DNA of 64,000 nucleotides from Tomocerus qinae. Lineage: Eukaryota; Arthropoda; Collembola; Entomobryomorpha; Tomoceridae. Below, piece by piece: positions 1-13,100 of this stretch. Every line of letters starts with the position of its first letter. Position 1 is the stretch's first letter. The stretch covers positions 31,705,930 through 31,769,929 of the forward strand of contig CM034549.1 in the NCBI GenBank assembly GCA_020055645.1, given 5' to 3'. The notes below the pieces were generated by a model. The model did not search any database. It saw nothing but the letters and a program-made list of their open reading frames with translations, and had not been told where the DNA came from. The position numbers and the translations under genes are program-made.

Positions 1-54
1 CACTTTTTACTAGATTTGGTACGAATTTCGTGAAATATCAATTTGTTCTACTAG

Positions 55-916
55 AATAGCGGTGTAATGGTCAAGTATGAGTACAGTGCCTGGTGTCAAC
101 CAATAAATCCATCTACAGAAAAATCTGTAAGTTGTGCAAGTTTTCTCTATTACATTCTGTATTCTCTATTTACATAATAATAAAGATTAACATTACATAT
201 CACATAATCCCTATTTATATTAAACACATTCTGTAGAAAAGTCTAATTTTTTTTATTGAATTATAGGTAGCCGTCCTGATGTGGATTTATTTCGTTACGA
301 AAGTGATAGAATGTCTTGAAGTAGTGATTTGGGTCCTGTCCAATCAACTTCACCTACGCGTTACAAGCTTTTTGTCTTACCATCACGTTACATCCATATT
401 ACTATCTTGGCTAGCTACCAAATTCTCACCTGGAGGGACAGGTTGTACATTATTTTAGGTGATTTTTAACTGTGGTATCCGTATTAATAAAATTACAGAT
501 GCTTTTGTTTGCAGTTCTTGTGCTTGCAACTGTAAATAGCTGGGCCCATTTCATAATGTATCTCTACTTTACGTTGAGATCGCATGATTTCGATATGCGG
601 CCATTCCGTCCCTCTGTTTTAATACTTCTAATCGTAAGAAGACAAATAATTATATGTTCATATCTGTTAACTGCTTATGCAGATAAGCAGTCATATGCAG
701 ACGTTATTGTTATTACAGTATTTAAATGATTTATTTATTCCATTCCAGACTCAGATTCTTCTATCGATAATAATATGCATTTTTGTAGTACAGAAAAATT
801 GCGGATTCCCTATCCTAATAGCACTAGCTATGATTTTCTACATGACATCTATATTCGTAGGCTTTATGTGGGAATATTCCGTGTACATTTATAATGCCTA
901 TTTTCGGAGAGATTAA
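55..916 (+). CDS. ELOVL-type very-long-chain fatty acid elongase, 3' part (partial at left edge)
   Basis: Exons 55-126, 267-441, 515-633 and 749-916 join with GT-AG introns and matching phases into 177 codons plus stop. ELOVL enzymes are multi-pass ER membrane proteins that condense malonyl-CoA with acyl-CoA. Family landmarks appear in order: a WCQP motif (family WRCQP), KVIECLEVVIWVL (family KxxELxDTVFFVLRK), YHHVT, FSPGG, then NSWAHFIMYLYF (family NSFVHxxMYxYY), a last membrane segment and a basic end. The C-terminus (YFRRD) is natural. The 5' exons lie outside the window. Oddities: the histidine box HxxHH reads LSYHH, so its first His is missing, and the KxxExxDT and TxxQxxQ motifs are also changed, although reading frame and splice sites are intact. 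It is either a diverged insect paralogue or a recently inactivated copy. Family call is firm, activity is not. Confidence 0.85.
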
Positions 917-1688
917 AGTATGGATCCTTTTAAGTGTTCACTCACACGTCAATTCGGTACGGTATATTAAGTCAATCGTGTCCCATCCGAGGCTCTCATC
1001 TTTTCAATCTGTCCTGAACCTAAGGAAAACCTGCACCATCTACACATAGTCACATCCTGTCACCTGTGAGTGTCGTCTGCTGAAATCCTAGATAAACGTA
1101 ATTAATAAATAAAAAGCAATAAATCATATCCTCAATATTCGCTAACTTCACTTAACTCAAGGAATTACTTCACCTTCGTAGACGTATAGACATAAACCGA
1201 ATACGTAGTTCTTGTAATTTTTAATTGCATATAACTTAAACTGTATTGCCAAGTCGTATTTGTAAGGAAGGAAAAGGTAATTTTGCAATTTTAAAACTGC
1301 TACAAACACTACAAACTACAAACTACAAACACAAACTACAACACATCTCAAAGTGCCCCTATTATTCTTGGTAACTAACTTTTGTGTGAACGAGTAATGA
1401 GGCAGGATAGCACTGTTCTCCTACATCTACTGGAAAACCCAGTAAACACAGAGCCGCGGTTGAGAACGAAACTGAAGAATTCACAAATATAAAATCGCTG
1501 TACTTTTCTTTACTCATTCTCATCTTGCGGTCTGTGGTGTGTCGTCCCGGCGGGCATTGAGAATAATAATTACTGCAATAATTTTGGATTTACATTGTTT
1601 TCGAGGCGAAAATTAATTTATTCAATTAACATAATTTAATAGAAAATCCCCAAATTCTTAACCACGCCATTAGTTTATTCGTGTCATC
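917..1688. other. intergenic spacer: 3' UTR of elongase and promoter region of helicase
   Basis: No gene seen. Three overlapping AATAAA signals at 1104-1123 probably end the elongase transcript. A short tandem run of the unit ACAAACT lies near 1305-1340. The 190 bp before the helicase start are less AT-rich around 1525-1560 and are the natural promoter position, but no TATA box stands out. Confidence 0.5.
1104..1123 (+). terminator. polyadenylation signals of the elongase gene
   Basis: AATAAA occurs at 1104-1109, 1108-1113 and 1118-1123, about 190 bp after the elongase stop codon and before the helicase gene on the same strand. Confidence 0.5.
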
Positions 1689-4006
1689 ATGGCCAGCTCA
1701 ATCTCAAGTTGGGTTGACGCTACTAGCGAACAAGAACAAACCTTAGCAAGCCAGGTAATCTTTTCATTTTTTATTCTCTTTTCCAAAATTTATGGTTAAT
1801 AATTAAATTGTTATGGTCTGTAAGTTATAACACTGCTAATGACTGCTGGAGTTGTCTAAAATTAGGTGGGGAATATTTCCATTGCTACCAATTCTAAAGT
1901 TCCGACTACTGCTCCCAGCCAAGTACCATCTCGCAGTGGTTCTGCAGCTTCAGGAAATGTACCCAAACCGCCAGCGGAAGAGAGCAAAGGTCAAGTAAAT
2001 GCTGCAGATAATGAACCTAGTGCGGATGAAATTAGCTTAGCAGAAAAATCTTTGCTTCAAAAGTTAATCCGTAAGAGATTAGTGGATTCTAACACTGCAT
2101 CTTTGGAGATTAAGCAAAAGGATCCTAATTCACCGTTGTATTCTGCAACTTCTTTTGAAGATTTACCATTGTAAGACTTATTACTTACTTATAGTAATTT
2201 ATGGTTTGTTTGTTGGTATGTTTTTTAATGCTTTTGTAGTGTAATGTAACCGGTTTTTTTGGTAGGCGTCCAGAATTGTTAAACGGTATTTTTGGCATGG
2301 GATTTAACGCCCCGTCTCGAATTCAGGAAACAGCTTTACCTATCCTTCTCAGCAATCCGTAAGTTAACAATATTCCATTGTTACTTTATTTTAAAAATGT
2401 TAAAAAAAATTATTTTATGGTATTTAGTATTTGTTTGTATGTGCAGAGTATTTGTTTTCCGAGCCGACTTTAGAGAATTAATTAAAACTTTTTTGATTTT
2501 AACAGCCCTCAGAATCTCATTGCACAATCACAATCTGGAACCGGAAAAACTGCCGCTTTTGTTTTAGCAATGTTGAGCAGAGTTGATTCCAAGTTAAATC
2601 ATCCTCAGGTTTTATGTCTATCCCCTACGTACGAACTAGCTTTACAAACTGGTGACGTATTAAAGCTAATGGGCAAGTTTTGTCCAGAGATTACAGTAAA
2701 GTTTGCAGTTAGAGGCGTAGAAAGTAAGTGTTTTATGTATTCATTGGAAAGTCGTATGTCGTAAAAATTATTGCTTTGGATTATTTGAAAATCTTTGCTA
2801 CGACAGTTGTGAGTGTTTATAATTTATTGAATTCTTTCCTCTGACTTATGATTGTGTTAACTTACAATTTCAATTCTTATAGTTCCTTTTGGTTCTGAAT
2901 GTAATGAGCATATCATAATCGGAACTCCCGGAAAAGTTATGGATTGGGCTTTAAGACACAAATTCTTTCAGTTAAGTAAGATTAAAGTTTTCGTCCTTGA
3001 CGAAGCAGATGTAATGATAGCTACTCAAGGTTATCTTGATACCAGCATTAAAATTCACCGGTAATGAATAATACATTAACTACAATACAATGTTATTTTT
3101 ATGCGTACATTTTTGTTCAGTAATAATCATTTCATTGCTTTAATTATAAATTGACAGGAAGTTGCCTCCAGATTGCCAGATGATGTTGTTTTCCGCTACT
3201 TATGATTCTGAAGTAATGCAGTTTGCAGAAAATCTTATCCCCGATGCAACCGTAATGCGTTTGAAGAGAGAAGAAGAAAGCTTGGATAACATTAAGCAAT
3301 ATTATATTGTATGTCGCACAAAGGAAGAAAAATACAGAGCAATCGCCAACATATATGGTGTAATTACAGTTGGTCAAGCTATGATATTTTGTCAGGTATT
3401 TGTGGAGCAGCTTTTACCCTTTGAGATTTATTACTCTTTGAGATAATTGAGATAATAATCTTTATACATTGTCTTCCTATGGTAAACTAATCATAAATGT
3501 GGGGTTTCAGACTAAAAAGACAGCTGCTTGGTTAGCAGGGACGCTAACTAAAGATGGTCATTCCGTAGCCTTATTATCTGGAGACTTGACTGTTGAACAA
3601 CGTTTGGCTGTTCTCAATCGTTTCAGAGACAGCATTGAAAGAATTCTTATTACAACGAATGTTATGGCCAGAGGTAAACTTTTTTTAAAAATTGTTCTTT
3701 GTTCATTGGGTTTCATTTAGATTATATACAAGGTCGTTTAAATCATTTCCAGGAATTGACGTTGAACAAGTGACCTTGGTTGTGAATTTCGACCTACCTA
3801 CTGACATGAATGGAAAGACTGATTGTGAAACCTATTTGCATCGTATTGGTCGTACAGGACGGTTCGGGAAATCAGGAATAGCTATCAATCTCGTCGATAG
3901 TTCTAGATCAATGGAAATCTTAGGGGACATTGAAAATCATTTTGGGCGGCCTATAGCCAAGTTAGATGCTGAAAATGTGGCTGAGTTGGAGAAACTTGAA
4001 GACTAA
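1689..4006 (+). CDS. Dbp80: DEAD-box ATP-dependent RNA helicase, DDX19/Dbp80 family
   Basis: Eight exons (1689-1754, 1866-2170, 2266-2358, 2506-2723, 2883-3060, 3158-3395, 3511-3673, 3753-4006) join in phase through GT-AG introns to 504 residues, close to the usual 460-480 of the family. Dbp5/DDX19 enzymes act at the cytoplasmic face of the nuclear pore and use ATP to strip export factors from mRNA. Helicase motifs are complete and in order: Q-motif with FNAPSRIQ near 137-144, Walker A SQSGTGKT at 163-170, [20 protein letters not shown] at 267-270, SAT at 299-301, then in the second RecA domain [28 protein letters not shown] and HRIGRTGR at 450-457. [10 protein letters not shown] and the [20 protein letters not shown] stretch are typical of this subfamily rather than eIF4A. 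The N-terminal 110 residues are low-complexity. The first ATG gives the only long N-terminus in frame. No defect seen. Confidence 0.95.
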
Positions 4007-5765
4007 AATGTTAGTATAATAATATCCTTACTCTACCTGTAATTTGTCATGTACCGGGATAGTTAGTCTTTCGGCGAATTAGTATAAAAAGTGATCTTTC
4101 AATATAACCAAATTGTATTAATTCGCTCGATTTGGCAGCATCCCAGAGAACTAGAAAATCCCAAAGCAGTCATTTTCTAACTTTTCCTTTATTTAGACAC
4201 GTTCAACCCTTATTAAAAATATTTTTAATGTTGAACCGTTTTGGGGTTTCCCAGTGCTCATGTAACTACTAATTATTATCAATAACCAAACTACTGCACA
4301 ATGCAATACACTGGTTAAAAGCCACTACGTAATAGTTTCCCTTATTCCAGCATAAAAACTAATACCTTTTTATGCAATAATTAAGTAAATTGTTTCCAGT
4401 AATAGTGATAATAATATTGGCATATACATTTATTTGTTAGTCTTCAGAATTTTGTACCGGTTTAAGATAACATTATGTTATAGGTGAAAATAATAAAAAT
4501 TGTATTGAAAACTTTGAAACATATATGGGGGATAAGTGCATTTATATGTTTGGGACCTGTATAAAAATATTACTATCTATGCTATTATGTACTCAAAGCT
4601 GGTAGAAATTAGAATGCCATGTATGTACTACTATTAATGTTTATTGCGTGTTAGTTTACCGTCCAAGTATTTATGATTTTTTAATAAAAAGAAGTAAATA
4701 CTAACATAACATGTAGTGAATGCACAGGAAGTACAGTATTTCAGCTTTAAAAATCCTAAAATGTAATAATTACATATTATAAATATTTATCTTTGCTGCC
4801 ATTTTCAGTGCTGCCTTATTTAGCTGGACATTTATTTTTCCAATATGACGTGATCGTAAATCAGAGAAGTTTATTTATTTTAATTAGTCATTACAGTCAT
4901 TCGTTTTTCAAAAATATTTCATGAAGTCAATGATCAAAAAACGAAGTCACAGGATCGCGAGTTTAAGTGATTCCCTCTGTAGTTCTCTATCTCTGTTTTC
5001 ATTTTTTAATATGTTTCGATTCTTTACTATGCGCCTTTAATCATAAATACGATATTTGTGCTTTTTGATTGGATTTTCATACTGGTGAAAATGCATGTAT
5101 GAAACGAGATTCATGGGTGGGTGGGTGTTAATGTACATGACAAGTTGCTTCAATAATTAATTCAACACACGTATATAATACTGTTTTTAATTTTAATGGT
5201 ATTGGTAATACACAACTTCAACTTCGTTTTAGCTTACTTTAATGGAATCATGTAATAGTAGTATTTGAGTTTACGTGTTTTGGCATTTGTACATCACTTT
5301 TGCAATGGCAATCCCTACTTCATAATATGAAGTAAATGTAGTCAAAATGAAATACATAGATAGATTTAAGTAGGAATACAACTATTTTCTACACACCCAT
5401 TATTTCAGCAATAAAATTTCAGGTCATCAACAATTCATCAACTACTACTCACAGAGCATTTACCTTTAATTAATTAAAACGTAACCAACAGAACTTTCTA
5501 CTTCGCCACTTTCTCGAATAGTGCATTCCAAAAAATATTGTAACAGCTTATGGCTTATAGATATAAATTCTTGAGTTGCAACGTGAAATGGTGCAACTCA
5601 TTGAAAATATGGATTTCAAATACATTACATATCCACTTTTATGATAGAATAGGATTTGGCAATTTAGTTTACTACTCTAGTTTACTACATACCTCGACGC
5701 ACAGGTACATTAATATTACAATAACATGTTTCGTGTACACAAATAACAGTTTTTTTCATGCAGCT
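4007..5765. other. helicase 3' UTR and intergenic AT-rich DNA
   Basis: Candidate AATAAA signals for the helicase transcript lie at 4492-4497 and 4683-4688. Beyond them the sequence is AT-rich with no supported exon on either strand. Confidence 0.5.
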
Positions 5766-5816
5766 TCAAATACTGCTCGTAATTTTATCACACCCTGGCC
5801 TTCGAATACTGAAAGC
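5766..5816 (-). CDS. possible terminal exon of the multi-pass transmembrane gene (tentative)
   Basis: Read on the minus strand, an AG at 5817-5818 is followed by 16 codons (AFSIRRPGCDKITSSI) and TGA. It starts in phase 0, which is what the exon at 6911-7117 needs, and gives a short basic cytoplasmic tail. The polypyrimidine tract before it is poor and nothing but phase and position supports it. The true last exon could lie elsewhere between about 4.7 and 6.9 kb. Confidence 0.25.
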   Translation of the reverse strand, partial: AFSIRRPGCDKITSSI

Positions 5817-6910
5817 CTGTGTATATCCACTTCTATATTTTCTAATGCTACCTACTGCGAATTTCTTATTTTCCTGATATTTACTATTGGCTTTACTCTA
5901 TTAACATTCCAATATTAGGTCAATGAGCATAAATTAGATATTCAAACTTTTCAAAATAATATCAACGCAATAATGTTTTTATCAAAACGGCAAAAATTAA
6001 CTACTTTCTATTGGAATCTTAATCTGATTTTGGAATTTTATCAACTAAACCTAATAACTGTATTTGTATGTACTGTATACTACATGTCGGAAGATATATT
6101 TATGTAATTTTATGTAACTATTAACTATACTTCAGTGTCGAAGAGAGTACCGTATTATTCTAACATACGTTACGTTGACACACCATACGATACGAGTATG
6201 TTTAAGTATTAATTATGTCACATCTTTCACATTTATTATAAAACTTATCTTACTTTACGTATTGTAGTACGATTAATGTATACGTGACTACGAAGTATCA
6301 ACTATCTACTATTAATCTTGCAATTTTCAGTAGAGATAGAATACTTAAGCGAGCTTGCCATTATAATGACTAATGACCAACCAATTTGTTACAGAACTTT
6401 TCAAACTACAGAAAAAAACACAAAGTACGGGTATCAATCATTAACAATAACTAATTCATTGAAAGGTAAATTCTCTATTATGAGAGGTTTATGGATCTTT
6501 TTGTCGGTCGGATACATTTAATACATTAATATTACAGTATAATTTAATATAGTTGTCCATACCGTTGATTTGCATACACGATTACATGAACATGAAACAT
6601 TATATTAAATATTTGGCATTCGACATAAAATTGTTATGCTTCATAAAGAGACATGCATAACACATCACCATTGAAAGTCATAATTTCCCATTGTACAAGA
6701 CAATAATATAGTGAGTAGTAAAAGGTTTGACCCTAAACTATTAGCATAATAGTATTGTGAATTGCAATGCAAATATTATAGTAAAGAAGGATTGCTGGAA
6801 GTAATATAAATAAATGTAATATGACATTAATGATAGTTTTACAAATAAAGAGATTCTCTGTGGTGGTGTTTGTGGCGAATGGAATATGCGTAATGATGAG
6901 GACGATTTAC
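5817..6910. other. AT-rich DNA, presumably last intron or 3' flank of the minus-strand gene
   Basis: No exon, repeat or RNA gene that I can support. The few open frames on both strands show no family resemblance and no flanking splice sites. Confidence 0.4.
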
Positions 6911-7117
6911 AGGCTGTTTGGTGATGTTGGCCACTGTAGCTCCCATAGCAAATTCAATTGTCCGACACACCGTTTGAAGAGCGAACCACGGCCAGGGAGA
7001 AGGTTCAATTGACGAAACAAAAATGCCGTAAGGACTTAAAATCCGTATGAACTCGCAAATACAAAGGAGGACACCGAGTATTGCGGTTATTGATGTATAC
7101 TTGATCACTTTGTGCAC
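6911..7117 (-). CDS. exon of the PRRT-like gene: hydrophobic segments 6 and 7
   Basis: Acceptor ttctag before GTGCAC and donor after a KQP codon triplet (gtaaat). It has 69 codons, phase 0 at both ends. It encodes [20 protein letters not shown] and then [18 protein letters not shown], two hydrophobic stretches parted by a short Ser/Pro turn. Phase 0 fits the exon at 11298-11439 upstream. Confidence 0.75.
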
Positions 7118-10100
7118 CTAGAATTAAAATAGTCTCATCATTTTAAGAAGAAATAGGAAAAGCATATGGATGATAGTATAGCAATACATATCTTATTTGC
7201 ATTAGGGGAGTTGTGGATATAAATTGACGGAAAATACAGTAATAAACTTATAATATAAAATATTATCCATTATAGTCGTTTTATATTCCTTGAACACCTT
7301 ATGTTCTAATATCAGTACGTATAAAATATATACATATACTATACGGACACGGTAATTTAAAAAACTACATGACATACGGGACTTAAGAGGGACAAATCCA
7401 TATGAAGTTGTTACAATTTGAAAATTCAATGAAAAACGCCTAATTAGGCATTTTGCATATTTCTAAACGACATTTGGAATTATTAGCAATTATAATTTGG
7501 GTAGTACTTTAGATGGAGGCCATGTAGGAGTAAAAGTACGGACACACTGAGGGCATACCCCCATACAATTTGTTAAAAAATATATATTATAGTCATCAAA
7601 CACCTGGCGGAGAGATTGCTATTCTCTGTATTATAGTTGGTTTCATTAGGTTAGGTTCGTTTTTAAACTACCCTGTACGGGGGTGCGGGAGTGCCTTTTA
7701 GTGTGACCGGTAAAAGTGAATCAAGCGTTGGAGTTGGAGAATTAGCACATTTTGAGATTGCCGCGTCTATTTTGTAACTGAGTAATAAAGACGTGGAGTA
7801 AAGTAAAATTGCTGACTGAAGACAACAGAAGACGACGAGAGAAGTTTTATCAAGATTACTTTGCAAGACCAAAAAAACTAATTAATTGGTAATGGATAGC
7901 AGAAAGAATAAGGATTTGTTCTTCCGGAAAACTGGTAAAGTTGGTACTGGTTTCAAGAAAAAGGCCACCAAAGTAACGAAGCCAAAAATGAATTGGGATT
8001 CTTCAAATTCTCCATCATCAAACACTCGGGCTGAACTAAGTGTACCAAGTGAAATGCTAGCTGACTTTTTCGAATGTCCAATATGTCTTGATTACGCATT
8101 ACCTCCTATTTACCAATGCAGTGCAGGACATTTAATTTGTTCGATTTGTCGCCCGAAATGTGAAATTGTTAGCGAGAACAATGAAGAGAGTCTATTATGT
8201 CCAACTTGTCGACAACCTTTGGGTTAGTAGTTTATGAAAATGCACTTAATAAACATACAAAATCACAGTGAATTCATAAATAAATAATCTACAACATTGT
8301 TTTTCTATTCAGAATCTATTCGCAATATGGCCCTGGAAAGAATATCCAGTTTGATTCAATTTCCGTGCAAGTTCTCTACATTTGGATGTACATCGAAAAT
8401 GCCACCGTCAGAAAAGTTAGTTCATGAAAATACATGCCAATTTAAAATAATACGCTGTCCAGTGCCCAAAACTAGCCAATGTGAATGGGAAGGAAACGTA
8501 AACCAAGTATTGCCACATATCTCTAAGAATCACAAAGAAGTCACCACATTGTATGGTACGTAAAAATAGGTCAGTTATAATTAGGAATACGAAGTCGTGA
8601 TGTCAGTTCCCCAGATTTCGCAATTTATTTTAGCGAAAAGTTAAACATTGTATTTATTTTCTTTCTGTTAGGCAATGACATAATTTTCATGGCTGCTGAT
8701 GTTCTTACTCCTGCTCCTGCTGAATGGTTAATGATGCAGGAATCGCACGGAAAAACTTTTCTCATCGTACTTAAAAAGGTGAAACATGAAAACGTGGTTA
8801 CCTTCTATACTTATACTGTCGCTCTTGAACTTCATGGTGAGGCTAAAAAGTTTGCTTACAGGTGAGACAATGAAGTTATTTTATTAACCACATGTGAAAG
8901 CGTTATATTTGCTCTACGTTTTTCTTCCTTATTATTATAGGATTGCCCTGAATGCTGAAGATAAAAGATTGGCCTGGGAAGGGATACCGAAATCTATTAT
9001 CGACGAATGTTCAGTTTGGGAGTCTGAGTGTTTCAAGATTGACAATGAAACTGTCCTTATGTTTGCAAAAGATAATGATCTAGCTCTCAATGTGGTAATT
9101 TATCAGGTAATTTGCAAATCAATTTTGTAATCGAAAGTTTTACGAGAAGCCTTCATTTACATATATTTAATAAATCGTGTCTAAAAATTAGTGTTGCCCC
9201 GATGCATCGGCGGCCGATGCGGCCATTTCCGTCTATTACCGATGCATCGGTATCGGCCATTTTCAAATACCAGAATCGGCCTGTAGGCCGATTCTTTGGC
9301 CGATGCGACCCAGATCTAAAAAAATATCTCTACACGGTGAAAATTACAAATAATTTTTTTTTTAATTTTTGATTTTGTGTAACAGTGACTTTTTAATACG
9401 ACATCTTACCATAACTATGTTGCAATGAAGATTTTATTTTTTATTTTTTATTTTAGCATAAGTAGTACACAAAGTATACACAAAGTAAATGAAATTGCAA
9501 AAGGCGCATAAAACATGATAAACTCCGCTTTACTATATTATTTAAAACTTTAAACTTCTACCCCTATCTGGAGGTGCCATGTTGTTTCAAATAATTATCT
9601 CTATAGCCCACTGAAGCAAAACAACTTTACTTCGCTGCTTTTCGTACAAAAGATAAATTTTGAAGTTTGCTTGACTTATTTTTGGCTTTTAAATTTTTAG
9701 TCAAGTGTTAGCTACTCAAAGCGATCGATGCATACTGTCTGCATATTAAATTAAAATTAAATTTTTCTGAGTATCAAGTTTCGCCACATCAGCCGATGCA
9801 TCGACCGATGCATCGGCCTTGCATCGGTATCAGCCAAATGAAAATGGCCGATGCATCGGGAACGCCGATGCGGCAAAATCCCCGCATCGGGGCAACACCA
9901 CTAAAAATCTCATATCTGTAAATAAACATTGTCATTTTTATCAAGAATTCTGCCTGTGTAAGTTTCCAAACAGCAAACGCCTAAGCTTCACAATAATTCG
10001 AATTCACAGTAATGCTAAAAATAATATAGTTTAAAATTCAAATCTAAAAATGATACAATTTACTACTCATCACAACAGAAAGAGTAGTATGTCCTTTAAT

Positions 10101-13100
10101 TTGCATATGCAATGTGTGTAATTTACGTTGGCAGTTTTACGATTTCACTTGTACTTGTCTCCTTTTCCAATTCTAATTAACTCAAAGAGTTAAGGGCGAT
10201 ATTGGGATTTTGAAAACACTATGATAGTACTGAATATGTTTTTCATTTATTTATGTCTAGAAAATGGAGTACTCCTCAGAAACCGAGTCTGAAGATGGAT
10301 GTGGAGTGGACAATAAGCTAAGTACACGTTAATTATAATAAAATACCACTCACAATAGATTTTAGCAAATGCAGGACAATCCATAACGCAGTCTTATTTC
10401 TTTCTCATATTTTCTTTATCACTAATCGGTAGTATTGGCATTAGAAATTATTGTTATAGAACTCCCATAAAAATTTTCCCAAATCACCACACCAAAATTT
10501 ACTTCCAATTGACTAAAACTTTGATGAAAATACGGGTGAAACTTTTACATCAAGTTAGCATATGGAAAGTGAAAGTACTACCTTTTGGATTGTACATTAG
10601 TTACTACACTATTACACCATAACCTGGTGTTGAAACATATATTGATGGCTTTGGGAGCACTAATGTACTGAGTACTGACTGTTTTATCTTTGGTTTAATA
10701 CAAGTGTCATGATTTTTAGTTTTGATTTTGAAAGGAATTGTTATAAATTACTAACAAGTAAATGAATCTTAAACTATGTGCGGGAAACTTGGGTATAGAA
10801 AATTAGAAAATCTCTACTGTCCACTAAACAATTAAATACGTTCATTCATCTTTTATAATAATTATTAATTAATAAACTTGTATTTTGTTCCAATATTTTT
10901 GTTATACCTTAAGCACGTAACCTATTACTGTAACACTCAACATCATTAAAACAACTTAATTTTTTAGATTTACATTGGCATTATCACTTAAAATTATTGA
11001 TATGAAATCTTTCTATTTTCCTTCATCACAAAAGTACCTAATTGGGCGACAAAAAGACCGGGGAATAAGTTGAATAAGTAACTGATCTTTGAATACTTTG
11101 CACTCATTTGCTAATACTATTAATACAAACTAGAAAATACTGTATGAAGTTTAGATAATCAAACGCATAAATAGCTGCAAAATGTACAGACAGACAAAAA
11201 ATGGGTTTAGGTATTTACAAGGTTTAGGTAAAAAGTAACATATTTAGGATAGAGTATACAACATGTTTAAAGTGACGTCTTAAGAAACAAGACTAACCTG
11301 ATTTTTTCTGGAGAGCTTACGACTGAGCCGATAATCAAGTGCAGTTTGATTGACGTATGCGATATGAGACAAGATGGATTGCAGTGTATAATCGGGACCC
11401 CCACTGCTGAGCAAACTTTCAGTTCCAGCCCCACCATTCCTACCCACCCAACAAACAAATAACAAACAAAATTGAAAGAAACGTCTCCGAATACAAATAT
11501 ACTTACTATACTGAAGAAGCATTTTATCCTTCTAAGAAAGTACCGTTTTCAAAGATACCTACTACAACATGTACTATGTTTTCTGTAACAACAGATCCTT
11601 TCCATTTGAGGAATAAAAGCAAACAAGTAAATGCAAGAGGAGCACATGTTCTAGTTGCAGTTAGTTGTAAGGCATCAGTTGGTAAATACTTAAAATTATT
11701 ATTGTAATATGATACTTATGGGGATAGATAGATGTGCAGAAACTTCTCAGCTTTACAAAAAGCAATTTACTTCATATTATTGTGGCATGCGATTTTGATA
11801 TAGCAGCATTTTCTACTATCATTAACCAGTAATATTGGCATCAGAACAGTTTTTGTTATAGCACACAATTCTTTCTTATCTGTAAATTGGAAATAGATAC
11901 GTTTGAAGATAATAAAAAACTATCTTCATCCAATAACCTGAAAGCATCGACTGCTTTTTAAGAAGCAGAAAGGAACTTTGTAGTTCTTCTTCCAAAATGA
12001 AAATCAACAGACCATGTGAAAGCAAACTTTATCTGTCTTCAATCAAGACAGGAGTCCTTGGATTATTTCATTTTAAGAGTGGAACAGAACGGCTTCCCTG
12101 TAGCTGTTTGCTATTTCAAAGAAAGTATATTTACCATCCCCTTTGCAAATAAGAAAACCAAACTCCATTGTCACAAAATAATACAATACCCTTTATACAG
12201 ATAAATTGACTTTCTCCTTCTAAACAGTCCATTTTAAACTTCATGAGATTTATTCGGGAAGTATAATCTAAGTCTATTGCTAGCTTTTTGATATAGGACA
12301 AGAAATAATGTTTGGCTGTAGTAGTAGTACTATCTACTACTTACATAATAATATTGATGGAAGCATGTATTCAATCAGGAAACTGTGCTTTTTAGAATTT
12401 CGAAATGATTGACATTGGAAATCAATATTACATGTAATTGCTTATTGCTTGTGTGTAAAAGCTTTCTTCACAAGTAATTTTCTGTTCCGGTAAATATTTA
12501 ATTTCTGAAGTATAGTAGAATCAAATTGAGTAAATATTGAAACATGAGAAACAAATGAAATATATGTTCTATTTTTCCGCAATAATGAGTTCTTAAAGTA
12601 GGTAAAAGATACTAATTTATAGAAAATGTACTATAAAAGTAGTCAATAGTACCAGTACCTGTCATTGTTAATATCATTGGCATTGGCATTAGTATTGTAC
12701 ATATTGTTTTCTAAAGATTTTCTCGATGATCTTCTTTTGTCTTTTGAAGATCCATCTAGGTCGGCAATAGATTTTCCGTCCTTTTCTATTTCGCACCATG
12801 TTAACGATTTTTTTCGGTATTCCTTCTCATTACTACTCCCGGCAGGTGTGTCAGGTAGGATAATAGATCCACTGTCTTTCCGATTCAGACTAAGCCTTCT
12901 TGTACTAATGCAAGAAGTTCCCCCTCGCAAACCTGGACCACTACTCTTTCTCCTTGGCAAAACTGGGCTTGGGGGCCGGACGAAATTGCTGCCACTGCTA
13001 CCCCCCGATGTGGAAGCTGTGACCATGCTGCCGGTATTTGTATTAGTAGGTGAAATATCCTTCACTGGGCTTGATGCACTTCCGTTGTTCTCATTAGCCG

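Noticed and set aside
5550-5918. Plus-strand open frame of 122 codons
   Set aside because: Composition is that of AT-rich noise, with no domain, splice context or start context.
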